Below are positions 1-7,948 of a DNA stretch of 64,000 bases, in pieces. The notes below the pieces were generated by a model, which made no database searches, was not told where the DNA came from, and saw only the letters and a program-made list of their open reading frames with translations. Origin of the DNA: an uncultured Clostridia bacterium (GTDB lineage: Bacteria; Bacillota; Clostridia; Oscillospirales; Ruminococcaceae); contig CANRKB010000002.1 of assembly GCA_947631115.1 (NCBI GenBank), positions 62,001-126,000 of the forward strand. The letters are read 5' to 3'. Made by a program: the position numbers and the translations under genes. Each line of letters opens with the position of its first letter. Positions within the stretch are counted from its first letter, which is position 1.

Positions 1-1
1 C

Positions 2-334
2 AGCATTTCGGGAGCTGTCATATTATCCGTGTTTGCCGGCGCAGATAAAAAATCACGCGCCGGAGAAACGCTTGAAAGCGTTATAGTTTATTCGCAATCT
101 GTTGCAGAAGTTTATTCTTTAAACGGCGATTATGATGAAACGATGAAGATAGTTGCAAGCGAATGCGGGAAGCTCGATGATAAAATAACAGTCATAAAGG
201 ACGAAGAAAAAACCGAAAACGCGGCAGGAACGTTTTCAAAACTAACGCTTATATTTACAGCAAACGGCAAAAAGATCTATGATTTCACCTGCGCCGCTTA
301 TGTGAAGAACGGAGGCAGTGATGAACGGACGTAA
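2..334 (+). CDS. Pilin-like protein, C-terminal part (5' end outside window)
   Basis: The frame is open from the first complete codon at base 2, so the gene starts upstream of the window. The visible N-terminal residues are hydrophobic (SISGAVILSVFAGA) and look like the end of a membrane segment, followed by about 100 soluble residues with alternating beta-like stretches. The gene lies 5' of a second short membrane-anchored protein and a PilT-type ATPase, so a minor pilin or pseudopilin of a type IV pilus is the best guess. The class-defining prepilin cleavage motif would lie outside the window. An internal GTG at 29 is unlikely to be the true start because the hydrophobic segment runs through it. 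Confidence 0.6.
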   Translation, partial: SISGAVILSVFAGADKKSRAGETLESVIVYSQSVAEVYSLNGDYDETMKIVASECGKLDDKITVIKDEEKTENAAGTFSKLTLIFTANGKKIYDFTCAAYVKNGGSDERT

Positions 335-797
335 ACAGCAAAAAAATGCGGGGATAGGCGTCGGCTATATCACGGTTATGATAATCTTTGCAATTTTGTG
401 CCTGACCGTTTTCGCGGTGCTTAGTTTTCGTGCGGCAGGGTCAAACGACGCGCTGAACGACAGGGCAGGGAACTATCTTAAAGATTATTACGCGGCGGAT
501 ATGTCGGCAAAAGAAACACTGTCGAGGCTCGACGAGATAGCCGAAGAGCTTAAAGGCTCGGCATTCTTTGCGGAAAGTTTTGAAGAAGAAGCGGAAAGCA
601 TAGAAAGCGTTTCGGTCAAAAGCCTGCCGAACGGCTGCAATGTCGAATATTCCGTAGGCATAAACGACAGGCAAGGCATCTTTGTAAGCGTAACTTTCTT
701 TGAAAACGGCGAGTTCGAGATAAACGAATGGAAGAGCATCACAAACGATACGTTTGAAGAAGAACCCGGGCTGAACGTCTGGGACGGAACATTTTGA
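321..797 (+). CDS. Small single-pass membrane protein of the pilus cluster, minor-pilin-like
   Basis: The protein has 158 residues. A short basic N-terminus (NGRKQQKNAG) is followed by one strong transmembrane helix at about residues 15-36 and then an acidic, mostly helical extracellular domain. This is the layout of PilX-like or other minor pilins, but I see no canonical prepilin peptidase site. ATG 321 is preferred over GTG 318 because GGAGG at 311-315 is then 5 bases away. It overlaps the end of the preceding pilin-like gene and ends 15 bases before the PilT-like ATPase, so the three are one operon. The family is not recognised. Confidence 0.7.
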   Translation: MNGRKQQKNAGIGVGYITVMIIFAILCLTVFAVLSFRAAGSNDALNDRAGNYLKDYYAADMSAKETLSRLDEIAEELKGSAFFAESFEEEAESIESVSVKSLPNGCNVEYSVGINDRQGIFVSVTFFENGEFEINEWKSITNDTFEEEPGLNVWDGTF

Positions 798-812
798 CGA
801 TTTGAGGAAGAT

Positions 813-1865
813 ATGGAATTACTTGAAATTTTAAAAATTGCCGCGGACAATTCCGCGTCGGATATATTCATAATTTCGGGCGCGGCGCTCAGTTATAAGG
901 CTAACGGAGATCTTGTAAAAATTAACGACGCCCCGCTTACTCCCGCGGTTACAAAGGAATATGTGCATGAAATTTACAAGCTCGGCGGCTATAAATTTGA
1001 TATTGAAAATCTCCCCGAAAAGGAAATGGATTTTTCTATCTCGGTTGTCGGAATGGGAAGATTTCGCGCAAATATCTACAAACAACGCGGATCGTTTGCG
1101 GCGGTGCTGAGATATGTTCCGTTTACGCTTCCCGAACCCGAACAGCTCGGTATACCCGAAAGCGTAATGAAACTATCAAAACTGAAAAGCGGAATCGTTC
1201 TTGTCACCGGACCTGCGGGCAGCGGAAAATCAACTACGTTGTCCTGCATTATCGAAAAGATAAACGAAGAACGCTCGGGACATATTATCACGATAGAAGA
1301 CCCGATAGAGTTCTTGCATAAGCATAAAAAGAGCATAATCAGCCAGCGCGAAATTAATATCGACACCAAGAGCTATTTAAGCGCTCTGCGTTCTGCTTTG
1401 AGGCAGTCGCCCGATGTTATCCTGCTGGGCGAAATGCGCGATTACGAGACTATAAGCGTCGCAATGACAGCCGCCGAAACGGGTCAGCTCGTGCTTTCAA
1501 CGCTCCACACTCTCGGTGCGGCAAATACCATCGACAGAATAATAGACGTATTTCCTACAAATCAGCAGCACCAGATTAGGATCCAGCTTTCAATGGTGCT
1601 GAACGCCGTTATTTCCCAGCAGCTCGTTATGTCCACGGAAGGGAAGTATACTCCCGCGTTTGAGATAATGACAATGAACAGCGCGATAAGAACTCTTATC
1701 CGCGACGAAAAGACTCACCAGATAGATTCCGTCATACAGTCGGCTCCCGGTATGACCACAATGGACAACAGTCTGCTGAATATGTACAAGTCGGGCGTAA
1801 TTACTGCAGAAACCGCCGTGAAGTACGCGTACAATTCCGACATCATGGCGAAAAGAGTTATTTGA
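813..1865 (+). CDS. pilT: PilT-type type IV pilus retraction ATPase
   Basis: This 350-residue protein is the usual PilT length. Walker A is GPAGSGKST at residues 133-141, the Asp box IEDPIEF is at 161-167, Walker B DVILLGEMRD is at 201-210 and the His box STLHTLGAANTIDR is at 229-242. These are the hexameric PilT/VirB11 ATPase motifs, and LGEMRD is closer to PilT than to the assembly ATPase PilB. PilT powers pilus retraction at the cytoplasmic face of the inner membrane, giving twitching motility and DNA uptake. It is the last gene of the pilus operon seen here, and GAGGAAG lies just before the ATG. A paralogue such as PilU is possible. Confidence 0.9.
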   Translation: MELLEILKIAADNSASDIFIISGAALSYKANGDLVKINDAPLTPAVTKEYVHEIYKLGGYKFDIENLPEKEMDFSISVVGMGRFRANIYKQRGSFAAVLRYVPFTLPEPEQLGIPESVMKLSKLKSGIVLVTGPAGSGKSTTLSCIIEKINEERSGHIITIEDPIEFLHKHKKSIISQREINIDTKSYLSALRSALRQSPDVILLGEMRDYETISVAMTAAETGQLVLSTLHTLGAANTIDRIIDVFPTNQQHQIRIQLSMVLNAVISQQLVMSTEGKYTPAFEIMTMNSAIRTLIRDEKTHQIDSVIQSAPGMTTMDNSLLNMYKSGVITAETAVKYAYNSDIMAKRVI

Positions 1866-1993
1866 CATAATAGTTCACAAATCAGATGTTTTCGTTTAAT
1901 TATATTTTTTCTGATAGCTTGATTTTTGTTAAAATCAGCTAAAAAAGTTTGTAGGATTTGTTGAAATTTTGTAAATGTTTTTCTCTAAAACTA

Positions 1994-2022
1994 TTGACAT
2001 TTAGTATTATAAATGCTATAAT
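1994..2022 (+). promoter_or_regulatory. Sigma-A promoter of the repeat surface protein
   Basis: TTGACA at 1994-1999 and TATAAT at 2017-2022 are separated by 17 bases, a perfect consensus match. They lie about 60 bases upstream of the surface-protein start. The gene is therefore probably transcribed strongly and separately from the pilus operon. Confidence 0.85.
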
Positions 2023-2082
2023 AATAATAACCACAATAGGTGGAGAATTGTATCTTGTTATTGTTTTTAGGAGATGACAGCC

Positions 2083-4662
2083 ATGTCGAATGAAGAAAAA
2101 AGGAAAAAGACCAATAAGGGAAAAGTTGCTTTTATGTTCGCGTTTGCTGTTACTGTACTGGGTTCGCGCGCGGGTGCGCTTTCTGCGTCCGCTGCCGTTA
2201 CACCGGGCGATGACGCAAACAACGACGACAATAACAATGTGACTGAAAGCGCGCGGAACGATATAGGTTCAAACGAAGCATATCTCAAGTGCGGCTCGAA
2301 CGTTTACATTGCGTCGGAAGATGCGAGTGCTGTTGCAGACTTCAATAACGAACTATCCGGGTACAAGGGTTTTGCGGCGTATACAAAAGACCTGAATATG
2401 TACGGAATACACGTTGAAGGTAATATCTGCGCTGAAAAAGTTAATAAATTTGATGTTTTCAATACCAACGTAGCCGCTAACTTTGAGAGAAACGGCGTTG
2501 AAGCTCCGAGCGTTTATACTTGCTATATCGCAGAGCTTCCTCAGGACGGAGATTCGACGATAAAGCTCGGCGTTTACGAGGGCACTACATACGATCTTGT
2601 TTTCGGCTTTGACTTTGAAATAGTTGAAGGCGGAGACGCAAGCAAGATCACGTTTAACGCGGGAGGCAGAGATTATATAATCGACTGCCAGGGACACCCT
2701 GAAAAGGTTTCCATCCGCCGCGCTGACGCAAACGATTCGTTTGCAAACATAGGCGCGAAGCTTGACTCTATGGCAAAAGCAGGTCAGAGCCTCATTGATG
2801 AAGTCGGATTCTCCGCTGAGGATTCGGGAAGCTCTCTGAGAGACGCGGTTTATGCTATTGAGACAGGCGCGGTACAGCCCGGACAGACTCTTGTTGCCAG
2901 CGTTAGCAGCAACGATCTTAGCGCAAACGGCGAATACTTGCAGAAACTTCTGTCAAGAAACGGCGGCGTTAAGGTTATAATCAACGTTATCACTGACGAC
3001 AGCACGACATATGTTGATATGGGCTGCGTAAACGATAACGGCGATGACAAGATAAACTGGAACCTTTCTAACGCTAACATTACATTCAACTTCGGCAATT
3101 ATGCCGGCGATATAAAGACTTCGCAGATGGGCGGTATCGTAGTTGCTCCGAACGCACACTTCTTCAATGACGGCGTTCTTAGCGGCAGCGTATTCGCAAG
3201 CGATGTCAGAATGAATAACGAGATCCACCAGGTTACCGCTGACGACGGTTCTGCTCCCTCTGTTGATGATGAGCAGGATGTGACAACTCCGGACGAGGAA
3301 GATCAGGACGAAAAGGATCAGGATATTGATAAAGATGTCGTTCAGGATAACGACGACACTGACGACGGCGATGAAGAAGACGAGATCGGCGGCGGTGATG
3401 ACGATACCGATGAAACCACACCCGACGATGATGATTCTGATGATACAACGCCTGATGATGACGAAGAAGACAAGGTAGAAGAGGAAGATAAGTCTATTGA
3501 GACTGATGACGGCGATACGCCCGATGAGCCTACAGATGACACTTCCGATGAGCCTGATGATGCGGACGACGGTCCTGATGATACGGTTGTAGACGATGGC
3601 GATGACGGTGATGACGTAGTAGATGACTCGCCCGATGAGCCGACAGATGAAACGCCTGATGAGCCTACGGACGATACACCTGATGAACCCACGGATGACA
3701 CACCCGATGAGCCTACAGATGATACTCCCGATGAGCCTACAGATGATACTCCCGATGAGCCTACAGACGACACGCCTGATGAGCCTACGGACGACACACC
3801 CGATGAACCCACGGATGACACACCCGATGAGCCCACGGACGACACACCCGATGAACCCACGGATGATACACCCGATGAGCCTACGGACGATACACCTGAT
3901 GAACCCACGGATGATACACCCGATGAGCCTATAGACGACACACCTGATGAACCCACGGATGATACACCCGATGAGCCCACGGATGATACTCCTGACGAGC
4001 CTACAGACGATACGCCTGACGAACCTACGGATGACACACCCGACGAGCCTACAGACGATACGCCTGACGAGCCTACGGATGACACACCTGATGAACCTGT
4101 AGATGATACTCCCGAGGATCAGGTAACAGATGATGTTACTGATGTTGAAGACGAACCCGATGTTGATGACGATTACACCGAGGACAATACTGTTGACGCT
4201 GACGAGGAAGATCTTCCCGAGGATGATATTCCCGACGAGCCTGATACGCCCGATGAGCCTACAGTAGATGAGACTCCCGATGAACCTGTTGATGAAACAC
4301 CGGATGAGCCTACGGAAGAACCTGTTGAGCCTGAGACACCGGATGAAACCGTAGTTGATGACGCCAATGACGAAGTTGTTGACGCTCCCGAGGATACAGA
4401 TACTCCGAGCGATGATACTGTAGTTATTGACGATATTGAAATGGACGATTTCGATGATGATACGGAAGTTGCTACAGACAGTGTTTCCGATGAAAATCAT
4501 TTCGATGATATTGTAATAATTGACGACGATGATGTTCCGCTTGCTGATAATCCTTATACAGGTGTTGAAGATACATCTGCGGGATTGGGCATAGGCGCGG
4601 CTGTTGCTCTTGGAGCTACAGTTGCGGCGGCTTCTCTCAAGCGTAAGAAAAAAGATCAGTAA
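2083..4662 (+). CDS. Cell-wall-anchored acidic repeat protein with an ice-binding-like (choice-of-anchor A) N-terminal domain
   Basis: The protein has about 859 residues in four parts. First is a basic N-terminus plus hydrophobic signal sequence (residues 1-40). Next is a globular domain to about residue 390 ending in LSGSVFASDV and NNEIHQV, which resembles the ice-binding-like adhesive/choice-of-anchor A fold. Then comes a roughly 400-residue Asp/Glu/Thr/Pro stalk holding 20 tandem TPDEPTDD octads. Last is a C-terminal sorting signal: NPYTG, a hydrophobic helix and LKRKKKDQ. NPxTG-type signals are used by clostridial sortases. ATG 2083 is chosen because AGGAG at 2069-2073 is 9 bases away; ATG 2074 would abut it. 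The stalk should be extended, highly negative and possibly cation-binding. The ligand is unknown and no sortase lies in the window. Confidence 0.8.
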   Translation: MSNEEKRKKTNKGKVAFMFAFAVTVLGSRAGALSASAAVTPGDDANNDDNNNVTESARNDIGSNEAYLKCGSNVYIASEDASAVADFNNELSGYKGFAAYTKDLNMYGIHVEGNICAEKVNKFDVFNTNVAANFERNGVEAPSVYTCYIAELPQDGDSTIKLGVYEGTTYDLVFGFDFEIVEGGDASKITFNAGGRDYIIDCQGHPEKVSIRRADANDSFANIGAKLDSMAKAGQSLIDEVGFSAEDSGSSLRDAVYAIETGAVQPGQTLVASVSSNDLSANGEYLQKLLSRNGGVKVIINVITDDSTTYVDMGCVNDNGDDKINWNLSNANITFNFGNYAGDIKTSQMGGIVVAPNAHFFNDGVLSGSVFASDVRMNNEIHQVTADDGSAPSVDDEQDVTTPDEEDQDEKDQDIDKDVVQDNDDTDDGDEEDEIGGGDDDTDETTPDDDDSDDTTPDDDEEDKVEEEDKSIETDDGDTPDEPTDDTSDEPDDADDGPDDTVVDDGDDGDDVVDDSPDEPTDETPDEPTDDTPDEPTDDTPDEPTDDTPDEPTDDTPDEPTDDTPDEPTDDTPDEPTDDTPDEPTDDTPDEPTDDTPDEPTDDTPDEPTDDTPDEPIDDTPDEPTDDTPDEPTDDTPDEPTDDTPDEPTDDTPDEPTDDTPDEPTDDTPDEPVDDTPEDQVTDDVTDVEDEPDVDDDYTEDNTVDADEEDLPEDDIPDEPDTPDEPTVDETPDEPVDETPDEPTEEPVEPETPDETVVDDANDEVVDAPEDTDTPSDDTVVIDDIEMDDFDDDTEVATDSVSDENHFDDIVIIDDDDVPLADNPYTGVEDTSAGLGIGAAVALGATVAAASLKRKKKDQ
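3628..4107 (+). repeat. 20 in-frame tandem 24-bp repeats coding for TPDEPTDD
   Basis: The 480 bp divide exactly into 20 units of 24 bp, each coding for an octad of the type T-P-D-E-P-T-D-D. Rare substitutions occur: S at the first unit, E in unit 2, and I or V at the second Thr. Third codon positions vary between units, so the array is old enough to have drifted or is under selection for the protein sequence. Length variation by slippage is expected. There are no spacers, so it is not a CRISPR array. Confidence 0.95.
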
Positions 4663-4676
4663 TAGTTGACTAGATT

Positions 4677-4711
4677 TGTCCCGTTCTGCAAAAACAGAAC
4701 GGGACATTTTT
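4677..4711 (+). terminator. Rho-independent terminator after the surface protein
   Basis: There is a 12-bp perfect stem (4677-4688 with 4695-4706), a six-base loop and five T residues at 4707-4711. It ends the monocistronic surface-protein transcript. Confidence 0.9.
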
Positions 4712-4755
4712 AATTTAAAGCTTGATTATGCATGGTATTTTTTATATAAAAGATA

Positions 4756-4784
4756 TTGACTATAAATTAAAAAAGTGGTACAAT
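4756..4784 (+). promoter_or_regulatory. Sigma-A promoter of the metal-GTPase operon
   Basis: TTGACT at 4756-4761, a 17-base spacer and TACAAT at 4779-4784 lie 63 bases before the first gene of the operon. Confidence 0.7.
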
Positions 4785-4795
4785 ATAATGTGGAA

Positions 4796-4814
4796 TGCAA
4801 ATATGGAATTTGCA
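4796..4814 (+). promoter_or_regulatory. Operator-like dyad downstream of the GTPase-operon promoter
   Basis: TGCAAAT at 4796-4802 and ATTTGCA at 4808-4814 form a perfect 7-5-7 inverted repeat 12 bases after the -10 box, in the initially transcribed region. That is a repressor position. The half-site differs from the Fur-type box seen at 31868-31900, so the regulator is unknown. Confidence 0.4.
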
Positions 4815-4846
4815 AATTTAAATGAAAGGCATATGAGGTGTATAAA

Positions 4847-5929
4847 ATGACAAAGATAGATGTTTTTTCGGGTTTTTTGGGAGCAGGTAAAACAACGCTC
4901 ATTAAAAAACTTCTGAAAGAGGGTTATAAAGGAGAAAAGCTGGTTCTTATAGAAAACGAGTTTGGAGAGATAGGCATTGACGGCGGGTTTATGAAAGACG
5001 CGGGAATTCAGGTCACCGAGATGAACCAAGGCTGCATTTGCTGTTCATTGGTAGGTGATTTTGGAAAAGCTCTCCAAAAAGTTCTTGAAGAATTTGCTCC
5101 CGACAGAATATTGATTGAGCCGTCCGGAGTTGGAAAGCTTTCGGACGTTATAAAAGCGGTCATGGACATTAACAGCGAAGATATTGTTCTGAACAGTTAT
5201 ACGACCGTTGTTGACGCGACCAAGATCAGAATGTATATGAAGAACTTCGGAGAGTTCTATAAAAATCAGGTCGAAACTGCTAAAACCATTGTTCTGAGCC
5301 GTTCTCAAAAGCTCAGTGAAGATAAACTCGCTGCGGCGATCGCTCAGATAAAGGAGATTAATCCTAACGCTACAATTGTTACTACAAACTGGGACGAAAT
5401 AAGCGGTTCGCAGATCTTGCATGCAATGGAAAATGAAAATAAATTCGCCGACGACCTGCTTAAAGAAACTCTTGCTCATCACCATGATGACGATGAAGAT
5501 GAACACGAACATCACCACCATCACCATGATGACGATGATGAAGACGAGCATGAACATCATCACCACCATCATGACGACGATGATGAAGATGAACATCATA
5601 ATCACGACGGCGAAGAATGTCACTGCCATGACGAACATCACCACCATCACCATCACGCCGACGAAGTGTTTACTTCTATTGGAATTGAAACGGCAAAGAA
5701 GTTTACAAAGGAAGAGCTTGAAAATGCGCTATCAAAGCTTTCAAACGAGGAATACGGCGTTGTCCTGAGAGCAAAGGGCATTGTAGAGGGCAAGGACGGC
5801 TGGATCGAGTTTGATTTTGTTCCCGAGGAATATGAAATAAGAAACGGTTCTGCGGACGTTACGGGAAAAATGTGCGTTATCGGTTCAAAGCTTGACGAAG
5901 AAAAGATAAAGTCACTTTTCGGTGTCTGA
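4847..5929 (+). CDS. COG0523 (CobW/Zng/YciC-like) metal-transfer GTPase with a His/Asp-rich loop
   Basis: The 360-residue protein has a P-loop FSGFLGAGKTT near the N-terminus and the signature CxCC motif (GCICC, about residue 65) that binds the metal in this family. TTNWD stands in the place of the guanine-specificity motif. A strongly repetitive His/Asp/Glu stretch (about residues 210-270) precedes the CobW C-terminal domain. Such GTPases hand zinc, cobalt or other metals to client enzymes, and His-rich loops store or sense the metal. Start ATG 4847 has GAGG 8 bases upstream; GTG 4838 overlaps the ribosome binding site. A paralogue follows 12 bases later. The metal cannot be read from the sequence; zinc is the usual inference. 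Confidence 0.88.
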   Translation: MTKIDVFSGFLGAGKTTLIKKLLKEGYKGEKLVLIENEFGEIGIDGGFMKDAGIQVTEMNQGCICCSLVGDFGKALQKVLEEFAPDRILIEPSGVGKLSDVIKAVMDINSEDIVLNSYTTVVDATKIRMYMKNFGEFYKNQVETAKTIVLSRSQKLSEDKLAAAIAQIKEINPNATIVTTNWDEISGSQILHAMENENKFADDLLKETLAHHHDDDEDEHEHHHHHHDDDDEDEHEHHHHHHDDDDEDEHHNHDGEECHCHDEHHHHHHHADEVFTSIGIETAKKFTKEELENALSKLSNEEYGVVLRAKGIVEGKDGWIEFDFVPEEYEIRNGSADVTGKMCVIGSKLDEEKIKSLFGV

Positions 5930-5941
5930 TTGGAGTTTAAA

Positions 5942-6889
5942 ATGGAAATACCCGTTTATTTAATGACAGGCTTTCTTGAAAGCGGAAAAACGTCGTTTAT
6001 TCTTGAAACACTGAATGACAGAGAGTTCAGCAGGGGCGAAAGAACGCTTGTTATTGCCTGCGAGGACGGCGAAGTTGAATATGACGAGAAAATTTTAAAA
6101 GCGTCCAAATCTGTTGTTGAATTTATTGAAGACGAAGACGATTTTAATCCCGAAAACCTCACTGCGCTTATAGAAAAACATAGACCCTCAAGAGTTATGC
6201 TCGAATATAACGGAATGTGGAGTCTTAGGGATATGGAGCAGAAAGCACCGAAAAACTGGGTCTTCTACCAGATATTTATGTTTGTGGATCACACGAGATT
6301 TGACGTTTATCTTAACAATATGCGGCAGCTTTTGTCGGACAATATCGCCGTCGCCGACATTGTCATATTCAATCGCTGCGAACAGGGAAAAGTTGATAAA
6401 AAGCGTCTGCGCAGGATCTTAAAATCGTTAAATCCCCGTATTGATATGATGTTTGAGTATATGGACGGCGAGGTCGAGCAGGGATTTCAGGGAGACGACG
6501 AAATGCCATTTGACGTAAACGCCGATCCTATTGATATTGTTCATGATGATTTCGGGCTTTGGTATGTCGACATAATGAGCAATTCAAAGCGCTATAACAA
6601 CAGAAACATCAGAGTCCGCGGAATGGTGTTCAGGGCGAAAAATGTTCCGAAAGGCTATTTCGTTATTTCAAGAAGAGCCATGACCTGCTGTGCGAATGAT
6701 ATTCAGGTAGTGGGAATACTTGTAAAATGCCCCGATGAAAGTAAATTTAAAGACGGAGATTGGGTTGAAGTTACAGGCAGAATTGTCGGTGAAAAACAGG
6801 AAGTTTACAGAGGGGTAGGACCTGTTATTCTTGCAAGGTCTGTAGCTCCGACCGAAAAAGCCGACAGCGAGCTGGTTTATTTCAATTAA
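5942..6889 (+). CDS. CobW-like GTPase fused to a TIGR03943/DUF1980 (YcgQ-like) C-terminal domain
   Basis: The 315-residue protein has an N-terminal CobW-type P-loop domain (MTGFLESGKTS) but no CxCC metal motif, and FNRCE stands where NKxD is expected. From about residue 200 the chain changes to a beta-rich domain with AMTCCANDIQVVG and DWVEVTGRI, features I associate with TIGR03943/DUF1980. That is the soluble part of YcgQ, which acts with the permease YcgR and is found in zinc regulons of bacilli. GGAG at 5932-5935 supports ATG 5942. It follows a canonical COG0523 GTPase, so the pair may work together in metal handling. No YcgR-like permease is present in the window. Confidence 0.7.
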   Translation: MEIPVYLMTGFLESGKTSFILETLNDREFSRGERTLVIACEDGEVEYDEKILKASKSVVEFIEDEDDFNPENLTALIEKHRPSRVMLEYNGMWSLRDMEQKAPKNWVFYQIFMFVDHTRFDVYLNNMRQLLSDNIAVADIVIFNRCEQGKVDKKRLRRILKSLNPRIDMMFEYMDGEVEQGFQGDDEMPFDVNADPIDIVHDDFGLWYVDIMSNSKRYNNRNIRVRGMVFRAKNVPKGYFVISRRAMTCCANDIQVVGILVKCPDESKFKDGDWVEVTGRIVGEKQEVYRGVGPVILARSVAPTEKADSELVYFN

Positions 6890-6898
6890 GAGAAAAAT

Positions 6899-7930
6899 AT
6901 GGACAAAATTTTTACAGTCAGACTTTCCGAGGACAAAAACGCTGTTGAAATTATAGATCAGACGCTTCTTCCAAATGAAATAAAGTTTTTGCGCCTTGAA
7001 ACGCCTGAAGCTGTTTTTGAAGCAATAAAAGAGCTTCGGGTGCGCGGCGCTCCCGCGATTGGAATTGCCGCGGGATTTGGAATGTACGTCTGCGCAAAAA
7101 GACTTAATGAGAATAATTTTTATGATGAATTAAAAATGCTCGGACTTTATCTTGTTTCGTCAAGACCTACAGCGGTAAATCTTTCACACGCTGTCGAGCG
7201 TATGCTTTCGGCGGCAAAGGGCGCTGATAAAAAATCGGCGATCCCTTTGCTTTATGAGGAGTGTATGAAAATTTATGACGAGGACAGGCAGATGTGCAGA
7301 GCGATCTCCGAATACGGACTAACTCTCGTGAAAGACGGCGACGGCATTTTGACGCACTGCAACGCGGGAGCGCTTGCCGCGTCAGAATACGGCACGGGGC
7401 TTGGGACGCTTTTGCTGGGAAAAGAAAAGGGATATAACTTTCATGTGTTCAGTGATGAAACGCGCCCGCTTTTACAAGGCGCAAGGCTTACGAGCTTTGA
7501 ACTTAATCACGCGGGAATTGACGTTACGCTTATCTGCGACAATGCCGCGTCATTGTTGATGTCGCAGGGAAAAATAAACGCCTGCTTTGTAGGCTGCGAC
7601 AGAGTAGCCGCAAACGGCGACACCGCAAACAAGATAGGCACGCGCTCTGTTGCGATAAACGCTAAGTTTCACAATATCCCGTTTTACGTTTTCTGTCCAA
7701 GCTCTACTATTGATTTCAACTGCGAAAACGGCGGCAAGATAGTAATTGAAGAACGCGACAGCGATGAAATAAAGACAAAGTTTTTTGAAAAGCCTGTTGC
7801 CGAAAATGAAGTTAAATGTTTTAATCCCGCGTTTGACGTGACCCCCGCCGAGCTTATAACCGCGATAGTTACTGAAAAGGGAATTTGCCGCTATCCTTAT
7901 ACAAGCTCGCTAAAGAAACTGTTCGGCTGA
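6899..7930 (+). CDS. mtnA: S-methyl-5-thioribose-1-phosphate isomerase (or close MtnA paralogue)
   Basis: The 343-residue protein has family hallmarks [12 protein letters not shown], the catalytic Cys in [18 protein letters not shown] and the catalytic Asp in [18 protein letters not shown]. MtnA converts 5-methylthioribose 1-phosphate to methylthioribulose 1-phosphate in methylthioadenosine salvage. In many anaerobes it also works on 5-deoxyribose 1-phosphate. The next gene is an amidohydrolase of the methylthioadenosine/S-adenosylhomocysteine deaminase type, which supports a nucleoside by-product salvage role. eIF2B-type paralogues look similar, but GCDRV and the Cys motif favour MtnA. It starts 9 bases after the preceding stop codon. 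Confidence 0.9.
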   Translation: MDKIFTVRLSEDKNAVEIIDQTLLPNEIKFLRLETPEAVFEAIKELRVRGAPAIGIAAGFGMYVCAKRLNENNFYDELKMLGLYLVSSRPTAVNLSHAVERMLSAAKGADKKSAIPLLYEECMKIYDEDRQMCRAISEYGLTLVKDGDGILTHCNAGALAASEYGTGLGTLLLGKEKGYNFHVFSDETRPLLQGARLTSFELNHAGIDVTLICDNAASLLMSQGKINACFVGCDRVAANGDTANKIGTRSVAINAKFHNIPFYVFCPSSTIDFNCENGGKIVIEERDSDEIKTKFFEKPVAENEVKCFNPAFDVTPAELITAIVTEKGICRYPYTSSLKKLFG

Positions 7931-7948
7931 TTATTGGAGGTAAATTTT

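Noticed and set aside
1915-1941. Hairpin after pilT as terminator
   Set aside because: Stem of 11 bp with a bulge but followed by A residues, not T residues, on the plus strand; left as an AT-rich hairpin.
3342-4085. 247-codon minus-strand frame of Ser/Gly/Val octads
   Set aside because: Antisense shadow of the same 24-bp array in another frame; no promoter or start signal.
3628-4107. Periodic 24-bp repeats as a CRISPR array
   Set aside because: Units are contiguous with no spacers and code in frame for TPDEPTDD.
2953-4707. 584-codon open frame on the minus strand rich in Ile/Arg/Gly repeats
   Set aside because: It is the antisense of the acidic repeat gene; the repeat composition removes stop codons. 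It has no ribosome binding site, spans the terminator and reads as nonsense protein.
5045-5656. 203-codon minus-strand frame of Met/Val-rich hydrophobic sequence
   Set aside because: Antisense of the His/Asp-rich loop of the GTPase; CAT/GAT codons read as Met and Val-like codons.
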